64,000 nt of DNA from Parapedobacter deserti. GTDB lineage: Bacteria > Bacteroidota > Bacteroidia > Sphingobacteriales > Sphingobacteriaceae. The stretch spans positions 1 through 64,000 of the forward strand of contig NZ_JBHRTA010000008.1 of assembly GCF_042646065.1 (NCBI RefSeq), in the 5' to 3' direction. Under the pieces are notes generated by a model. That model did not search any database and was not told the origin of the DNA. It was given only the letters and a program-made list of their open reading frames with translations. Numbering within the stretch: the first letter of the stretch is position 1; every line of letters starts with the position of its first letter. A program made the position numbers and the translations under genes. This document shows, piece after piece, positions 15,911 to 24,338 of the stretch.

Positions 15911-18049
15911 ATGAGTTACAACGAAGTAAAAACAACAATCGATATGGGCGAAGGCCGCCAAATCGAGATTTCAACCGGAAAATTGGCCAAACAAGCCGAT
16001 GGCTCGGTGGTGGTCAAACAGGGTAAAACCATGCTCCTGGCCACAGTGGTTTCTGCACAGGAAGCCAAGCCTGGAACGGACTTTCTGCCGCTTTCGGTAG
16101 ATTATCAGGAAAAATATGCCGCGGCTGGCCGCATCCCCGGTGGGTTTTTAAGGCGGGAGGCACGCCTGTCGGATTATGAGATTCTTATTTCGCGGTTGGT
16201 AGACCGCGCGTTGAGGCCGCTGTTTCCCGAGGATTACCACGCGGATACCCAGGTAATGATTTCCCTGATATCCGCTGATAAAGACATCATGCCGGATGCA
16301 TTGGCGGGCTTGGCCGCTTCAGCCGCAATCGCTGTGTCCGACATACCATTCAATGGCCCTATCTCAGAGGTACGTGTTGCCAAGGTCGATGGAAAGCTGG
16401 TCATCAATCCCTTGTTGAGTGAGCTGGAACGCGCAACCTTGGAGTTTATCGTCGCCGGTTCGGCCAACGATATTGTGATGGTAGAAGGTGAGGCGAAAGA
16501 AATTTCGGAAACTGAAATGGTTGAAGCTATTGAGTTTGCTCACCACGCTATTAAAATGCAAGTGCAGGCTCAGGTGGAGCTGGCTCAATTGGTAGGTAAA
16601 CCGGCTAAGCGCGAATATTCGCATGAGCCAACTAATCCCGAGTTGCGCGATCGGATTTTCGCCGCTACCTATGATCAGGTTTATGCGGTCGCTAAATCCT
16701 CATTGCCTAAGCATACCCGTAGCGAGCAATTCAAGCAGATCGGAGCGGCGTTTGTGGAGGCGAACTTCGGTGAAGAGGAAATGGATGATGATACCGCATT
16801 TCTCATTAAAAAATATTTCCACGACGTGCAGTATGAGGCAGTACGCAATTTGATATTGAACGAAGGAATCAGGCTTGACGGCCGTGATGCTCGTACCGTA
16901 CGTCCGATATGGAGCGAGGTAGATTACCTTCCAGCAGCGCATGGATCGGCTGTGTTCACCCGCGGCGAAACGCAGTCCCTCACCTCGGTCACGCTTGGCG
17001 CTAAAGACGATGAGCAGATGATTGACGGAGCATTTATCCATGGGTATAATAAGTTTATCCTCCATTATAATTTTCCGGCCTTTTCAACTGGAGAGGTGCG
17101 TCCGAACAGAGGGCCAGGCAGGCGTGAGGTCGGCCACGGGAACTTGGCGATGCGTTCGCTGAAGCAGGTATTGCCTGTCGGTGATGAAAATCCTTATACC
17201 ATCCGTGTGGTGTCTGATATCCTTGAATCAAATGGATCTTCCTCCATGGCTACTGTCTGCGCGGGTACATTGGCACTTATGGACGCCGGAATAAAGTTGA
17301 AGGCCCCAGTGTCCGGTATCGCAATGGGCTTGATTACCGACGAAAAGACGGGCAAGTATGCGATCTTGAGTGACATCCTTGGCGATGAAGACCATCTGGG
17401 CGATATGGATTTTAAAGTGACCGGTACAGAAAGAGGAATAGTCGCCTGCCAGATGGACCTGAAGATTCACGGCTTGAAATGGGAGGTGCTTACCCAAGCG
17501 TTGGATCAAGCGCGGGAAGCCAGATTGCACATCCTCGAGGAGATGAAAAAGACCCTTGCCGAGCCGCGTGCTGACTACAAGCCGCATGCTCCTCGCATCG
17601 TTAGCTTTACCATTGATAAGGAGTATATCGGTGCTGTTATCGGCCCCGGTGGGAAAATTATTCAGGAGATGCAGCGTGAGACAGGAGCAACTATCGCCAT
17701 CGAAGAGGTGGATAACAAAGGCGTGGTACAGGTGTTTGCGGAAAATAAGGCTTCAATTGATGATGCTGTGCGCCGGATAAAAGCCATTGCCGCTAAGCCC
17801 GAAATTGGCGAAATTTATGAAGGAAAGGTGAAATCAATCATGCCGTTCGGTGCGTTTATTGAGATCATCCCCGGTAAAGACGGCTTGCTTCATATTTCAG
17901 AAATCGATTGGAAGCGGTTCGAAACAATGGATGGCATCTTCAATGTCGGCGACATGGTGACGGTTAAGTTATTGGATATTGACAAGCAAGGGAAACTGAA
18001 GCTTTCACGTAAAGTGTTAATCCCAAAGCCGGAAAAAAGCGAGGCTTGA
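15911..18049 (+). CDS. pnp: polyribonucleotide nucleotidyltransferase (PNPase)
   Basis: This 712-residue protein has full-length family architecture: RNase PH-like domain 1 (about 10-150), an alpha-helical linker, RNase PH-like domain 2 (about 320-550, with GRRGVGHG-like RPNRGPGRREVGHGNLA), a KH domain with the GxxG loop in IGPGGKIIQEM (about 575), and an S1 domain starting IYEGKVKSIMPFGAFIEI (about 635). PNPase degrades RNA 3' to 5' using phosphate and acts in mRNA turnover. It has its own promoter and terminator downstream of rpsO. Confidence 0.98.
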   Translation: MSYNEVKTTIDMGEGRQIEISTGKLAKQADGSVVVKQGKTMLLATVVSAQEAKPGTDFLPLSVDYQEKYAAAGRIPGGFLRREARLSDYEILISRLVDRALRPLFPEDYHADTQVMISLISADKDIMPDALAGLAASAAIAVSDIPFNGPISEVRVAKVDGKLVINPLLSELERATLEFIVAGSANDIVMVEGEAKEISETEMVEAIEFAHHAIKMQVQAQVELAQLVGKPAKREYSHEPTNPELRDRIFAATYDQVYAVAKSSLPKHTRSEQFKQIGAAFVEANFGEEEMDDDTAFLIKKYFHDVQYEAVRNLILNEGIRLDGRDARTVRPIWSEVDYLPAAHGSAVFTRGETQSLTSVTLGAKDDEQMIDGAFIHGYNKFILHYNFPAFSTGEVRPNRGPGRREVGHGNLAMRSLKQVLPVGDENPYTIRVVSDILESNGSSSMATVCAGTLALMDAGIKLKAPVSGIAMGLITDEKTGKYAILSDILGDEDHLGDMDFKVTGTERGIVACQMDLKIHGLKWEVLTQALDQAREARLHILEEMKKTLAEPRADYKPHAPRIVSFTIDKEYIGAVIGPGGKIIQEMQRETGATIAIEEVDNKGVVQVFAENKASIDDAVRRIKAIAAKPEIGEIYEGKVKSIMPFGAFIEIIPGKDGLLHISEIDWKRFETMDGIFNVGDMVTVKLLDIDKQGKLKLSRKVLIPKPEKSEA

Positions 18050-18080
18050 AGTTTTCAAAATAGAACAGAACACTAAATTA

Positions 18081-18111
18081 AATGCCCTGAAAACCAGGGC
18101 ATTTTTTTTTT
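18081..18111 (+). terminator. intrinsic terminator of pnp
   Basis: AATGCCCTG (18081-18089) and CAGGGCATT (18095-18103) form a perfect 9-bp stem with a 5-nt loop, followed by a run of T to 18111. Confidence 0.92.
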
Positions 18112-18121
18112 GTTATTAACT

Positions 18122-18145
18122 TATCATGTCGTGAAAGACATGATA
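18122..18145. repeat. 9-bp perfect inverted repeat upstream of the small OMP gene
   Basis: TATCATGTC (18122-18130), a 6-nt loop, then GACATGATA (18137-18145). There is no T-run on either side, so it is not a standard terminator. It lies 14 bp before ATG 18160, where it could be an operator or an RNA hairpin that hides the start. Confidence 0.5.
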
Positions 18146-18159
18146 TAAAACATTGGCCT

Positions 18160-18717
18160 ATGAAAACATGTGTAATCGGAGCTCTCTTGGTCTTGATCCG
18201 GTTTCTCCTGTTCGCACAGGAAGAACCGGATCCCAACCACCGGCTTTCTGTCGGATTGCTCGGGCATTATCATGCAACAAATTATCGGCTGGGGCTTAGC
18301 GGCCATTTGAAGTGGCTGTTGCCCTCAAGCCATGCCGGCGGCAACCGTTTTTTGTTTACGGCGAAGGCAACACATTCGGAACCTAAGAACGGACCGTTCT
18401 TCAGTGCTTTTGACAATGGGAAATACGACAATATCAGCACCGTCTATCTGATGGTCGGGCATCGGATTAACCTGTTCGATAAAGGGTGGAGGGCATCCGC
18501 AAGTACCCCAGTGGGTAACCATTCGGCGTACCTGGAATTGAACGGGGGGAGCGGTTATAACGGTCTACATCGCCGTTTTGGCTTTGCTTTAAATCCGGTT
18601 ATGGGTTATTCATTTGACCAGCGGTTTGATATCAATTTTGGGTATCAATCGCTGCTTGTAGGCACGGATTATCCCAATCTGCACTATCTGGAAGTTGGAC
18701 TGGCGTATCAATTTTAG
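18160..18717 (+). CDS. small exported outer-membrane beta-barrel-like protein, unknown function
   Basis: This 185-residue protein has a hydrophobic leader ending FAQ (about 19). The mature part alternates polar and hydrophobic residues in short strands, ends in ...LEVGLAYQF with a C-terminal Phe, and lacks Cys after the leader. These are marks of a Bacteroidota outer-membrane barrel of about eight strands. No close family is recognised. Its stop overlaps the stop of the convergent GH92 gene by a few bases (18714-18717), so the two transcripts must overlap. The inverted repeat just upstream may control it. Confidence 0.65.
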   Translation: MKTCVIGALLVLIRFLLFAQEEPDPNHRLSVGLLGHYHATNYRLGLSGHLKWLLPSSHAGGNRFLFTAKATHSEPKNGPFFSAFDNGKYDNISTVYLMVGHRINLFDKGWRASASTPVGNHSAYLELNGGSGYNGLHRRFGFALNPVMGYSFDQRFDINFGYQSLLVGTDYPNLHYLEVGLAYQF

Positions 18718-20960
18718 CCAGATTTGGGCCACGTTTCCGGTTTCTGGCCGAAGCGCTTGCTGGGTTTTGGCCCCATCTTAAACACCAGCTCGCCGCCATT
18801 GAGCATACCTTTGTGCCGTATGTACGTGTTTTCATAAGGCGCTCCGTTCAGGGTGGCCGACTGGATATATTTGTTTTGAGGGCTGTTGTTTTCAGCGCGG
18901 ATGGTGAATTGTTTGCCGTTTGGCATTGAGAATACCGTTTCATCGGCTGATGGGCTCCCAAAGACATATTCACCGCTGGCCGGATTTACGGGGTAAAGCC
19001 CTGCGATACTCCACACCGCCCAAGCGCTCATCTGTCCGGCGTCTTCATTGCCCGCGTAGCCGTCTGGTTCATCTTGGTACATCGAATCGACAACCTGGCG
19101 TACACGTTCCTGTGTTTTCCAGGGTTCGCCGATATAGGTGTACATATAGGCGATGTGATGGCTCGGTTCATTGCCATGCGCGTACTGGCCGATAAAGCCA
19201 CTTGCATCTGGAGAGATATTGTCTCCGGTCATTTTCGAGGGCGCTGAGAATAGCTCATCAAGCTTGGCACTTAATCCTTGGTTGCCACCATATAGGCTGG
19301 CTAGTCCACGCACATCATGCGGTACAAAAAAGGAATGCTGCCATGCATTTCCTTCAATATATTGGCTTTTGTCGAAGTCATGTTCAGACCAAAAAGGATC
19401 GAATGGCGTTACGAACTGCCCATCGCTATTCTTGGCGCGCATGAAGCCTGTCTGGTTGTCGAAAAGGTGAGTAAAGGACTTCGACCGATTCGTGAATGTG
19501 GCATAGTCGGCCGTCTTGCCAAGCTTTTTCGCCACCTGAGCAATGCACCAATCGTCAAACGCGTATTCCAGTGTTATCGTGACGCTGCCGCCGGCTTTGT
19601 CCTGAGGGAGGTAACCATATTCAATATATTCCGGCACACCACGAATGTCCTGATACGCACTTTTTAGCATGGCCTCATAGGCACGCTCGGCATCAAGGCC
19701 CGGCCATTCCTTCAGTATGGCATCCGCGAGTACCGGAATCGCGTGGTAACCTGTCATCGTATTGGTTTCCCAGGTGCTTAGATCCCATACAGGGAGCAGG
19801 CCGTTTTCGTCGTAAAATGCCAGCATGCTGTTGAGCATGTCGGTATAGCGCTCGGGTTGCGTAATCGTGAAAAGTGGTTTCAGTGCGCGGAAGGTGTCCC
19901 ACAGCGAAAACAAGGTGTAACGCTGAGCGCTTTCTGGCATGGAGCGTAAATCCCCGTTAGCGTTCTGGTATTCCCCGTCGTTGTCTGAGTACAGCGTTGG
20001 GGCGATCGCCGTATGGTACAGGGCAGTGTAAAATACTCGTTTTAGGCGTTCGTCGCCGGTGTTAATTCTGACCTTTTGCAATTCCGCTTCCCATTGGGCT
20101 TCTGCGGCTTTCCTGACGCGTTGGAAATCCCATTCCGGGATTTCAACCAGCGCGGCTAACGCCTTTTCATAGCTGGTCATCGACAGCGCTACTTTCAGTT
20201 CGACGATTGCTCGCTCATCTTTATCAAACACCAATTGGGCTGACACGCCGTTGCCGATATCGTAGGTTTCGGCCACATCTGCCATGTCGGAAGCGGATTG
20301 GCCGTCGTCCAAGATGATCTTAGCAGCTGGGACAGATGTCCGAGCGGCGAAATATACCCGCTGTACCTTAGCCCACCCGGTAGAGTAACGATAACCTACG
20401 AGCGTACTGTCGTTGATGACGCTGATGTGGGTTTCCGTAGGGTTGTCCCAATTGAGATGGAAGCCTAAGTCAAGCCGGATCGTGGGCGTAGTACCTTGTG
20501 GGTAGGTATACCGGTGATATCCGCAACGCGCTGTGGTGGTAAGTTCGGCCTGTATTCCGTTGTCCATCGCCACCCGGTAGTAGCCAGGGCTGGCGTGTTC
20601 GTTATCGTGGCTAAAGCCCACCTTAATGCCTTTGACGGTGTCGTCAAGTGGTGCCATCAACGGCATCACAGAAATGTCTAACCAGTCACCTATGCCTGTG
20701 CCGCTGAGGTGCATATGGCTGAATCCTGCGATCAAACTTTCGCTGTAATGATAACCACTGCACCAATCCCAGCCAGCACGGCCATTGTCTGGGCTAAGCT
20801 GAACCATGCCGAAAGGGACGGTTGCACCCGGAAACGTGTGGCCATGGCCACCTGTGCCAATGAACGGGTTCACGTATTTGATAAGCGAGTCTTGGCCCCT
20901 TGAAAACAGGCAGCCGAAGAGGAGTAATATCAATGTGCTCAAACGCATTAGCATAACCAT
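18714..20960 (-). CDS. exported GH92 alpha-mannosidase
   Basis: This 748-residue protein has a signal peptide (about residues 1-22; ATG codons at 20960 and 20948 are both possible starts, and the second gives a tidier leader). GH92 hallmarks are YVNPFIGTGGHGHTFPGATVPFGMVQLSPDN (about 28-58, split across the mature N-terminus), GYHYSE followed by GFSHMHLSGTG, and DEPDGYAGNEDAGQMSAWAVWS near residue 640 with GLYPVNPASGEYVFGSP after it. The family comprises calcium-dependent exo-alpha-mannosidases that trim high-mannose N-glycans or yeast mannan. It has its own promoter (20988-21019) and is divergent from a LacI-type regulator, so it probably forms a small inducible unit. Confidence 0.93.
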   Translation of the reverse strand: MVMLMRLSTLILLLFGCLFSRGQDSLIKYVNPFIGTGGHGHTFPGATVPFGMVQLSPDNGRAGWDWCSGYHYSESLIAGFSHMHLSGTGIGDWLDISVMPLMAPLDDTVKGIKVGFSHDNEHASPGYYRVAMDNGIQAELTTTARCGYHRYTYPQGTTPTIRLDLGFHLNWDNPTETHISVINDSTLVGYRYSTGWAKVQRVYFAARTSVPAAKIILDDGQSASDMADVAETYDIGNGVSAQLVFDKDERAIVELKVALSMTSYEKALAALVEIPEWDFQRVRKAAEAQWEAELQKVRINTGDERLKRVFYTALYHTAIAPTLYSDNDGEYQNANGDLRSMPESAQRYTLFSLWDTFRALKPLFTITQPERYTDMLNSMLAFYDENGLLPVWDLSTWETNTMTGYHAIPVLADAILKEWPGLDAERAYEAMLKSAYQDIRGVPEYIEYGYLPQDKAGGSVTITLEYAFDDWCIAQVAKKLGKTADYATFTNRSKSFTHLFDNQTGFMRAKNSDGQFVTPFDPFWSEHDFDKSQYIEGNAWQHSFFVPHDVRGLASLYGGNQGLSAKLDELFSAPSKMTGDNISPDASGFIGQYAHGNEPSHHIAYMYTYIGEPWKTQERVRQVVDSMYQDEPDGYAGNEDAGQMSAWAVWSIAGLYPVNPASGEYVFGSPSADETVFSMPNGKQFTIRAENNSPQNKYIQSATLNGAPYENTYIRHKGMLNGGELVFKMGPKPSKRFGQKPETWPKSG

Positions 20961-20987
20961 AAAAAAAATTAGCGTGATAATCTGCCG

Positions 20988-21019
20988 TAAAGCTAAATTT
21001 TATTCTTTCAATCCCCAAA
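20988..21019 (-). promoter_or_regulatory. promoter of the GH92 gene
   Basis: On the minus strand TTTG (21019-21016), 20 bp, then TAGCTTTA (20995-20988), one base from TAnnTTTG. Its -33 box lies inside the divergent LacI promoter (21006-21036), so the two promoters overlap and could not easily be used at the same time. Confidence 0.65.
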
Positions 21020-21036
21020 AAAAATCCATACGTTTG
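21006..21036 (+). promoter_or_regulatory. promoter of the LacI-family gene
   Basis: TACGTTTG (21029-21036) is a full TAnnTTTG match, with TTTC 19 bp upstream (21006-21009) as the -33 element. The start would be about 21042, at the edge of the first GTTGCTAAA repeat. Confidence 0.6.
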
Positions 21037-21042
21037 CTCACT

Positions 21043-21072
21043 GTTGCTAAACATAAAGCTTTAGTTGCTAAA
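21043..21072 (+). promoter_or_regulatory. tandem GTTGCTAAA repeats, candidate operator
   Basis: GTTGCTAAA occurs at 21043-21051 and again at 21064-21072, 21 bp apart, which places both on the same face of the helix. They lie at and just after the predicted start of the LacI-family transcript and about 25-50 bp from the GH92 -33 box. AAAGCTTT lies between them. Binding of the LacI-type protein here would give self-control; this is inference. Confidence 0.4.
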
Positions 21073-21149
21073 ACCGGAAACCAGAAGAGTCATTAACCGT
21101 GTGACTGGACGTCCGAACGGTCGCAGTATGAAGTGCTCAATACAATACG

Positions 21150-22169
21150 ATGAAGAAAAAAATATTAATCAGCGATATAGCAAAAGATTTGGGAGTATCG
21201 GTTACCACGGTCTCTTTTATCCTCAACGGGAAGGCTAAAGAAAAGCGGATAAGCGATGGGTTGACCAAGCGCGTATTGGATCATGTGCAAAAGGTCGGAT
21301 ACAAGCCGAATGAGCTGGCAAAAAGTTTACGCACTGGTAAGACAAAAATAATCGGTTTGGTAATTGAAGATATTTCCAACCCATTTTTTGCCAATATCGC
21401 CCGTCTCATTGAAGCTAAGGCATACAGCCAGGGGTATCGAATCATTTATTGCAGCACGGACAACCAGCCTGATAAAACGATTGAGCTGATTCAGCTTTTC
21501 CGCGATCGACATGTTGATGGCTATATCATTACGCCCTCTGAGGGGGTGCGCGACACGATCGAATCGTTGTTAAATAGCCAGCTGCCGTTAGTATTGTTTG
21601 ATCGGTATATACCTGGCCTTGAGTGCAACTACGTGGTATCCGACAACATGAGGGGTGCTTACGACGCTACTGCCCATCTTGCCCAGCAAGGTTATAAGCG
21701 GATTGCACTGGTAACGCTTTACTCTTCGCAGACCCAGATGCGGGACCGCATGAACGGATACATGCGCGCCATCGATACTTATAAACTTCAACCCTATGTC
21801 AAGAAGGTCAATTTGGGGGACGAAGAACAAGCAACCGTCAATGATTTTCAGTCTTTTTTAGAAGACCAGCAACCCGATGCGGTCTTCTTTGCCACGAATT
21901 ACTTGGCTATAACAGGTTTGAAAGCCATCCAGCAGCATCACATGCCCTTTCCTGCGGTTGTCTCCTATGATGACCACACGCTATTCAAACTGTTTGCGCC
22001 GACCATCACTGCGGTGTCACAGCCTATTGAAGCTATCGCAGATGAACTGATCAATATTTTGCTCAATCAGCTGGATGGTAGAGTAAAAGCGCCAAAACAG
22101 GTGGTGCTGCCGTCTGAACTGATTATTAGGGAGTCTTCGCAGGTACAAATTTCATCGACAGCGAGTTAA
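21150..22169 (+). CDS. LacI-family transcriptional regulator
   Basis: This 339-residue protein has an N-terminal LacI helix-turn-helix (ISDIAKDLGVSVTTVSFILNGK, about 7-28) and the hinge-helix region ELAKSLRTGKTKIIGLVI (about 57-71). The periplasmic-binding-protein-like effector domain follows (DISNPFFANIARLIE; VVSDNMRGAYDATAHL; SYDDHTLFKLFAPTITAV). Such proteins bind a sugar and repress or activate nearby catabolic genes; the divergent GH92 mannosidase is the obvious target. Its 3' end runs 44 bp into the convergent msrB gene (22126-22169), an overlap of coding sequence on opposite strands. Confidence 0.92.
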   Translation: MKKKILISDIAKDLGVSVTTVSFILNGKAKEKRISDGLTKRVLDHVQKVGYKPNELAKSLRTGKTKIIGLVIEDISNPFFANIARLIEAKAYSQGYRIIYCSTDNQPDKTIELIQLFRDRHVDGYIITPSEGVRDTIESLLNSQLPLVLFDRYIPGLECNYVVSDNMRGAYDATAHLAQQGYKRIALVTLYSSQTQMRDRMNGYMRAIDTYKLQPYVKKVNLGDEEQATVNDFQSFLEDQQPDAVFFATNYLAITGLKAIQQHHMPFPAVVSYDDHTLFKLFAPTITAVSQPIEAIADELINILLNQLDGRVKAPKQVVLPSELIIRESSQVQISSTAS

Positions 22170-22629
22170 CACAGTGACGGGTGTTTTTTGCGGTAAACCG
22201 CTCTCCGAGAAACACATGGCCTAAGTGGCCACCGCAGCTGGCACAGACGATTTCCGTACGTCTACCATCTGCATCGGGTATCCGTTTTACCGCTCCCTTG
22301 ATTTCGTCGTCGAAGCTGGGCCACCCACAATGTGATTCGAATTTATCCTCAGAGCGGTAAAGCGGTGCTTCACAGCGCTTGCAGATGTAGAGCCCTTCGC
22401 TCTTGTTGTCTAACAGTGCCCCGGTAAACGGCCTTTCTGTACCCTTGTGTAATATGATATACTCTTCTTCGGGCGTCAGTTTGTTGTATTTTGTCGTGTC
22501 CATGGCGTTTTCATTAAATTTACTTGTTTGTGCGTCCTGGTCGAGTTGGCGGTAAGGTCCCCGTTTGGCGATGCTATGTTCGCACCCCCAAATGGACATC
22601 GTGGCCAATATGGTCAAAATATAATGCAT
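22126..22629 (-). CDS. msrB: peptide-methionine (R)-S-oxide reductase, lipoprotein form
   Basis: I set the start at ATG 22629, which opens MHYILTILATMSIWGC, a lipoprotein signal with Cys16; the longer frame would add 12 residues ahead of it. MsrB features follow: zinc-binding CKRC and CASC pairs, HCGWPSF, GGHLGHVF, and the catalytic cysteine in TRHCVNSLSMKF. MsrB reduces methionine-R-sulfoxide in proteins. Lipidation implies action in the envelope, repairing exported proteins. The 44-bp antisense overlap with the LacI-family gene could make the two transcripts interfere. A MsrA partner is not seen in the window. Confidence 0.92.
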   Translation of the reverse strand: MHYILTILATMSIWGCEHSIAKRGPYRQLDQDAQTSKFNENAMDTTKYNKLTPEEEYIILHKGTERPFTGALLDNKSEGLYICKRCEAPLYRSEDKFESHCGWPSFDDEIKGAVKRIPDADGRRTEIVCASCGGHLGHVFLGERFTAKNTRHCVNSLSMKFVPAKTP

Positions 22630-22997
22630 AACTATTAATGGTATACGAATATACATCAGATACATGAAAAAGTTTTATCTGCCTAAGCTTAAATCCGAAC
22701 AACAAGGCAGTCAAACGCGCTTTCTAAGATATAGAAAATTACAATGAATAATCAAAATTGGCGGAAACAATTTCTTTTGCACTTGATTTTTGAGACCGCA
22801 TTAAAAATATGCTATATGCGCTCAAATCGCAGATTTTAGGCAATTTAGAACGATTATAAATTATTAAATTCAGTCATCCCATTGTCACCGATACGCCAAT
22901 AAGTTATACTTTTGTGGCATTGTTAAGAGGGTGTAATTCCATTGATTCAGATAACCCCAATTTTTACATTCATCATAATCTGTATAAAGTGCTTAAT
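22630..22997. other. AT-rich divergent spacer before the act operon
   Basis: About 370 bp without a believable gene. It is AT-rich up to 22880. It contains the act promoter (22882-22914) and, on the minus strand, a weak TATATTCG (22653-22646) that might serve msrB. No riboswitch-like structure was recognised. Confidence 0.5.
22882..22914 (+). promoter_or_regulatory. promoter of the act-cox operon
   Basis: TACTTTTG (22907-22914) matches TAnnTTTG, with TTG 22 bp upstream (22882-22884). The start would be near 22920, giving a leader of about 78 nt before the actA ATG at 22998. It argues against the longer open frame from ATG 22914, which would begin inside the promoter. Confidence 0.65.
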
Positions 22998-24287
22998 ATG
23001 AGAAATATCTCATTCGTTTTCAAAAGGATTGCCAAGCCGATGTCTGTTGCGCTGGTACTGTTGTTTGCGGTTTCTTTGTTGCAGGCTCAGGATGCAAAAG
23101 AAGGCGAGACGATTTTCAGGGCCAATTGTTCGTCCTGTCACAAAGTATTTGGCAACTTCCTGGGGCCGGAATTGGCAGGGGTGAACGAGCGGCGTGACGA
23201 AGCTTGGTTGTTGAAGTGGATCCATAATGCACCTGCTATGATCGCCGCCGGCGACCCGATTGCTTTGGAGTTGGATGCACAATACCCCAATGCAATGATG
23301 ACGGCGTTCCCTCAGCTTTCTGATGACCAGATCAAAAGCATTTTGGCTTATGTTTCTTCGGAAGAGGAAAAGAGAGCAGCAGGTGGTTCAGGGGGCTTGG
23401 CTGCTGGAGGGAGCGGCGCAGCCACCGATTCGAGTGGAGACGCCAGCAACTTTATGATCATCGGCCTTATCGCCGTGATTGTCCTTGCGTTTGTAGTCAT
23501 TCTGGTGCTTAATAAGGTTATTCGCACCTTAGAGCGGGTGATCGCCAGTAACAGGGAGTTAATTCCACAGCCTGTAGTAACCGAAACGTCGGGCAGAGAC
23601 TACATAGGCAAGTTCAAAAGGTTGGCTAAAAATAAGAAATTGGTCTTTTTTGCGGTGCTTATGTTGGTCATCTTCTTGGCTTCGGCCGGTTGGAAGACCC
23701 TGTGGAATGTTGGAGTTCATGAAGGTTACCAGCCCGTCCAGCCTATTAAGTTTTCTCATCAGTTGCACGCAGGTGTCAATCAAATCGACTGCCAATACTG
23801 TCACGGTGGTGCCTACAAGTCTAAGAATGCTTCGATCCCATCGGCAAATGTGTGTATGAACTGCCATAGAGCGGTGACAGGAAGTGACAAGTATGACGGG
23901 GAAATTTCGCCGGAGATTGCTAAAATTTACCGCGCGTTGGATTACAACCCAGAAACCATGGAATACGGCCCGAATCAACGGCCGATTGAATGGGTACGGA
24001 TACACAACCTGCCTGACTTCGCCTACTTTAATCACTCGCAGCACGTCGTGGTGGCTGGTGTAGAGTGTCAAACGTGCCACGGCCCGATCGAGACGATGGC
24101 AGAAGTATATCAGTATTCGCCTTTAACAATGAATTGGTGTGTAGACTGCCACAGGGAAACCGAAGTAAAGCATGAAGATAATGCGTACTACGATCAGCTA
24201 ATTGCAGCACATGAGCAACTCAAAAAAGGCGAGAAAGTGACCGCCGCAATGCTTGGCGGGTTGGAATGTGGCAAATGCCATTATTAA
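22998..24287 (+). CDS. actA: alternative complex III multiheme cytochrome c subunit ActA, with an extra N-terminal heme domain
   Basis: This 429-residue protein is read from ATG 22998 (signal MRNISFVFKRIAKP...LQAQ). An N-terminal class I-like cytochrome c domain carries CSSCH (about residue 44). A Gly/Ala/Ser-rich linker and two hydrophobic membrane segments (about 155-180 and 215-235) follow. The ActA domain proper has five CxxCH sites: CQYCH, CMNCH, CQTCH, CVDCH and CGKCH (about 264, 285, 356, 381, 424). Total six heme-binding motifs. ActA passes electrons from the iron-sulfur subunit towards the cytochrome oxidase. It is the first gene of the respiratory operon; the next gene starts 51 bp on. 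Confidence 0.93.
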   Translation: MRNISFVFKRIAKPMSVALVLLFAVSLLQAQDAKEGETIFRANCSSCHKVFGNFLGPELAGVNERRDEAWLLKWIHNAPAMIAAGDPIALELDAQYPNAMMTAFPQLSDDQIKSILAYVSSEEEKRAAGGSGGLAAGGSGAATDSSGDASNFMIIGLIAVIVLAFVVILVLNKVIRTLERVIASNRELIPQPVVTETSGRDYIGKFKRLAKNKKLVFFAVLMLVIFLASAGWKTLWNVGVHEGYQPVQPIKFSHQLHAGVNQIDCQYCHGGAYKSKNASIPSANVCMNCHRAVTGSDKYDGEISPEIAKIYRALDYNPETMEYGPNQRPIEWVRIHNLPDFAYFNHSQHVVVAGVECQTCHGPIETMAEVYQYSPLTMNWCVDCHRETEVKHEDNAYYDQLIAAHEQLKKGEKVTAAMLGGLECGKCHY

Positions 24288-24338
24288 TTAAATAGCTAAG
24301 ATAATATACTTATCATATATCTTTTTATTACAGCGTAA

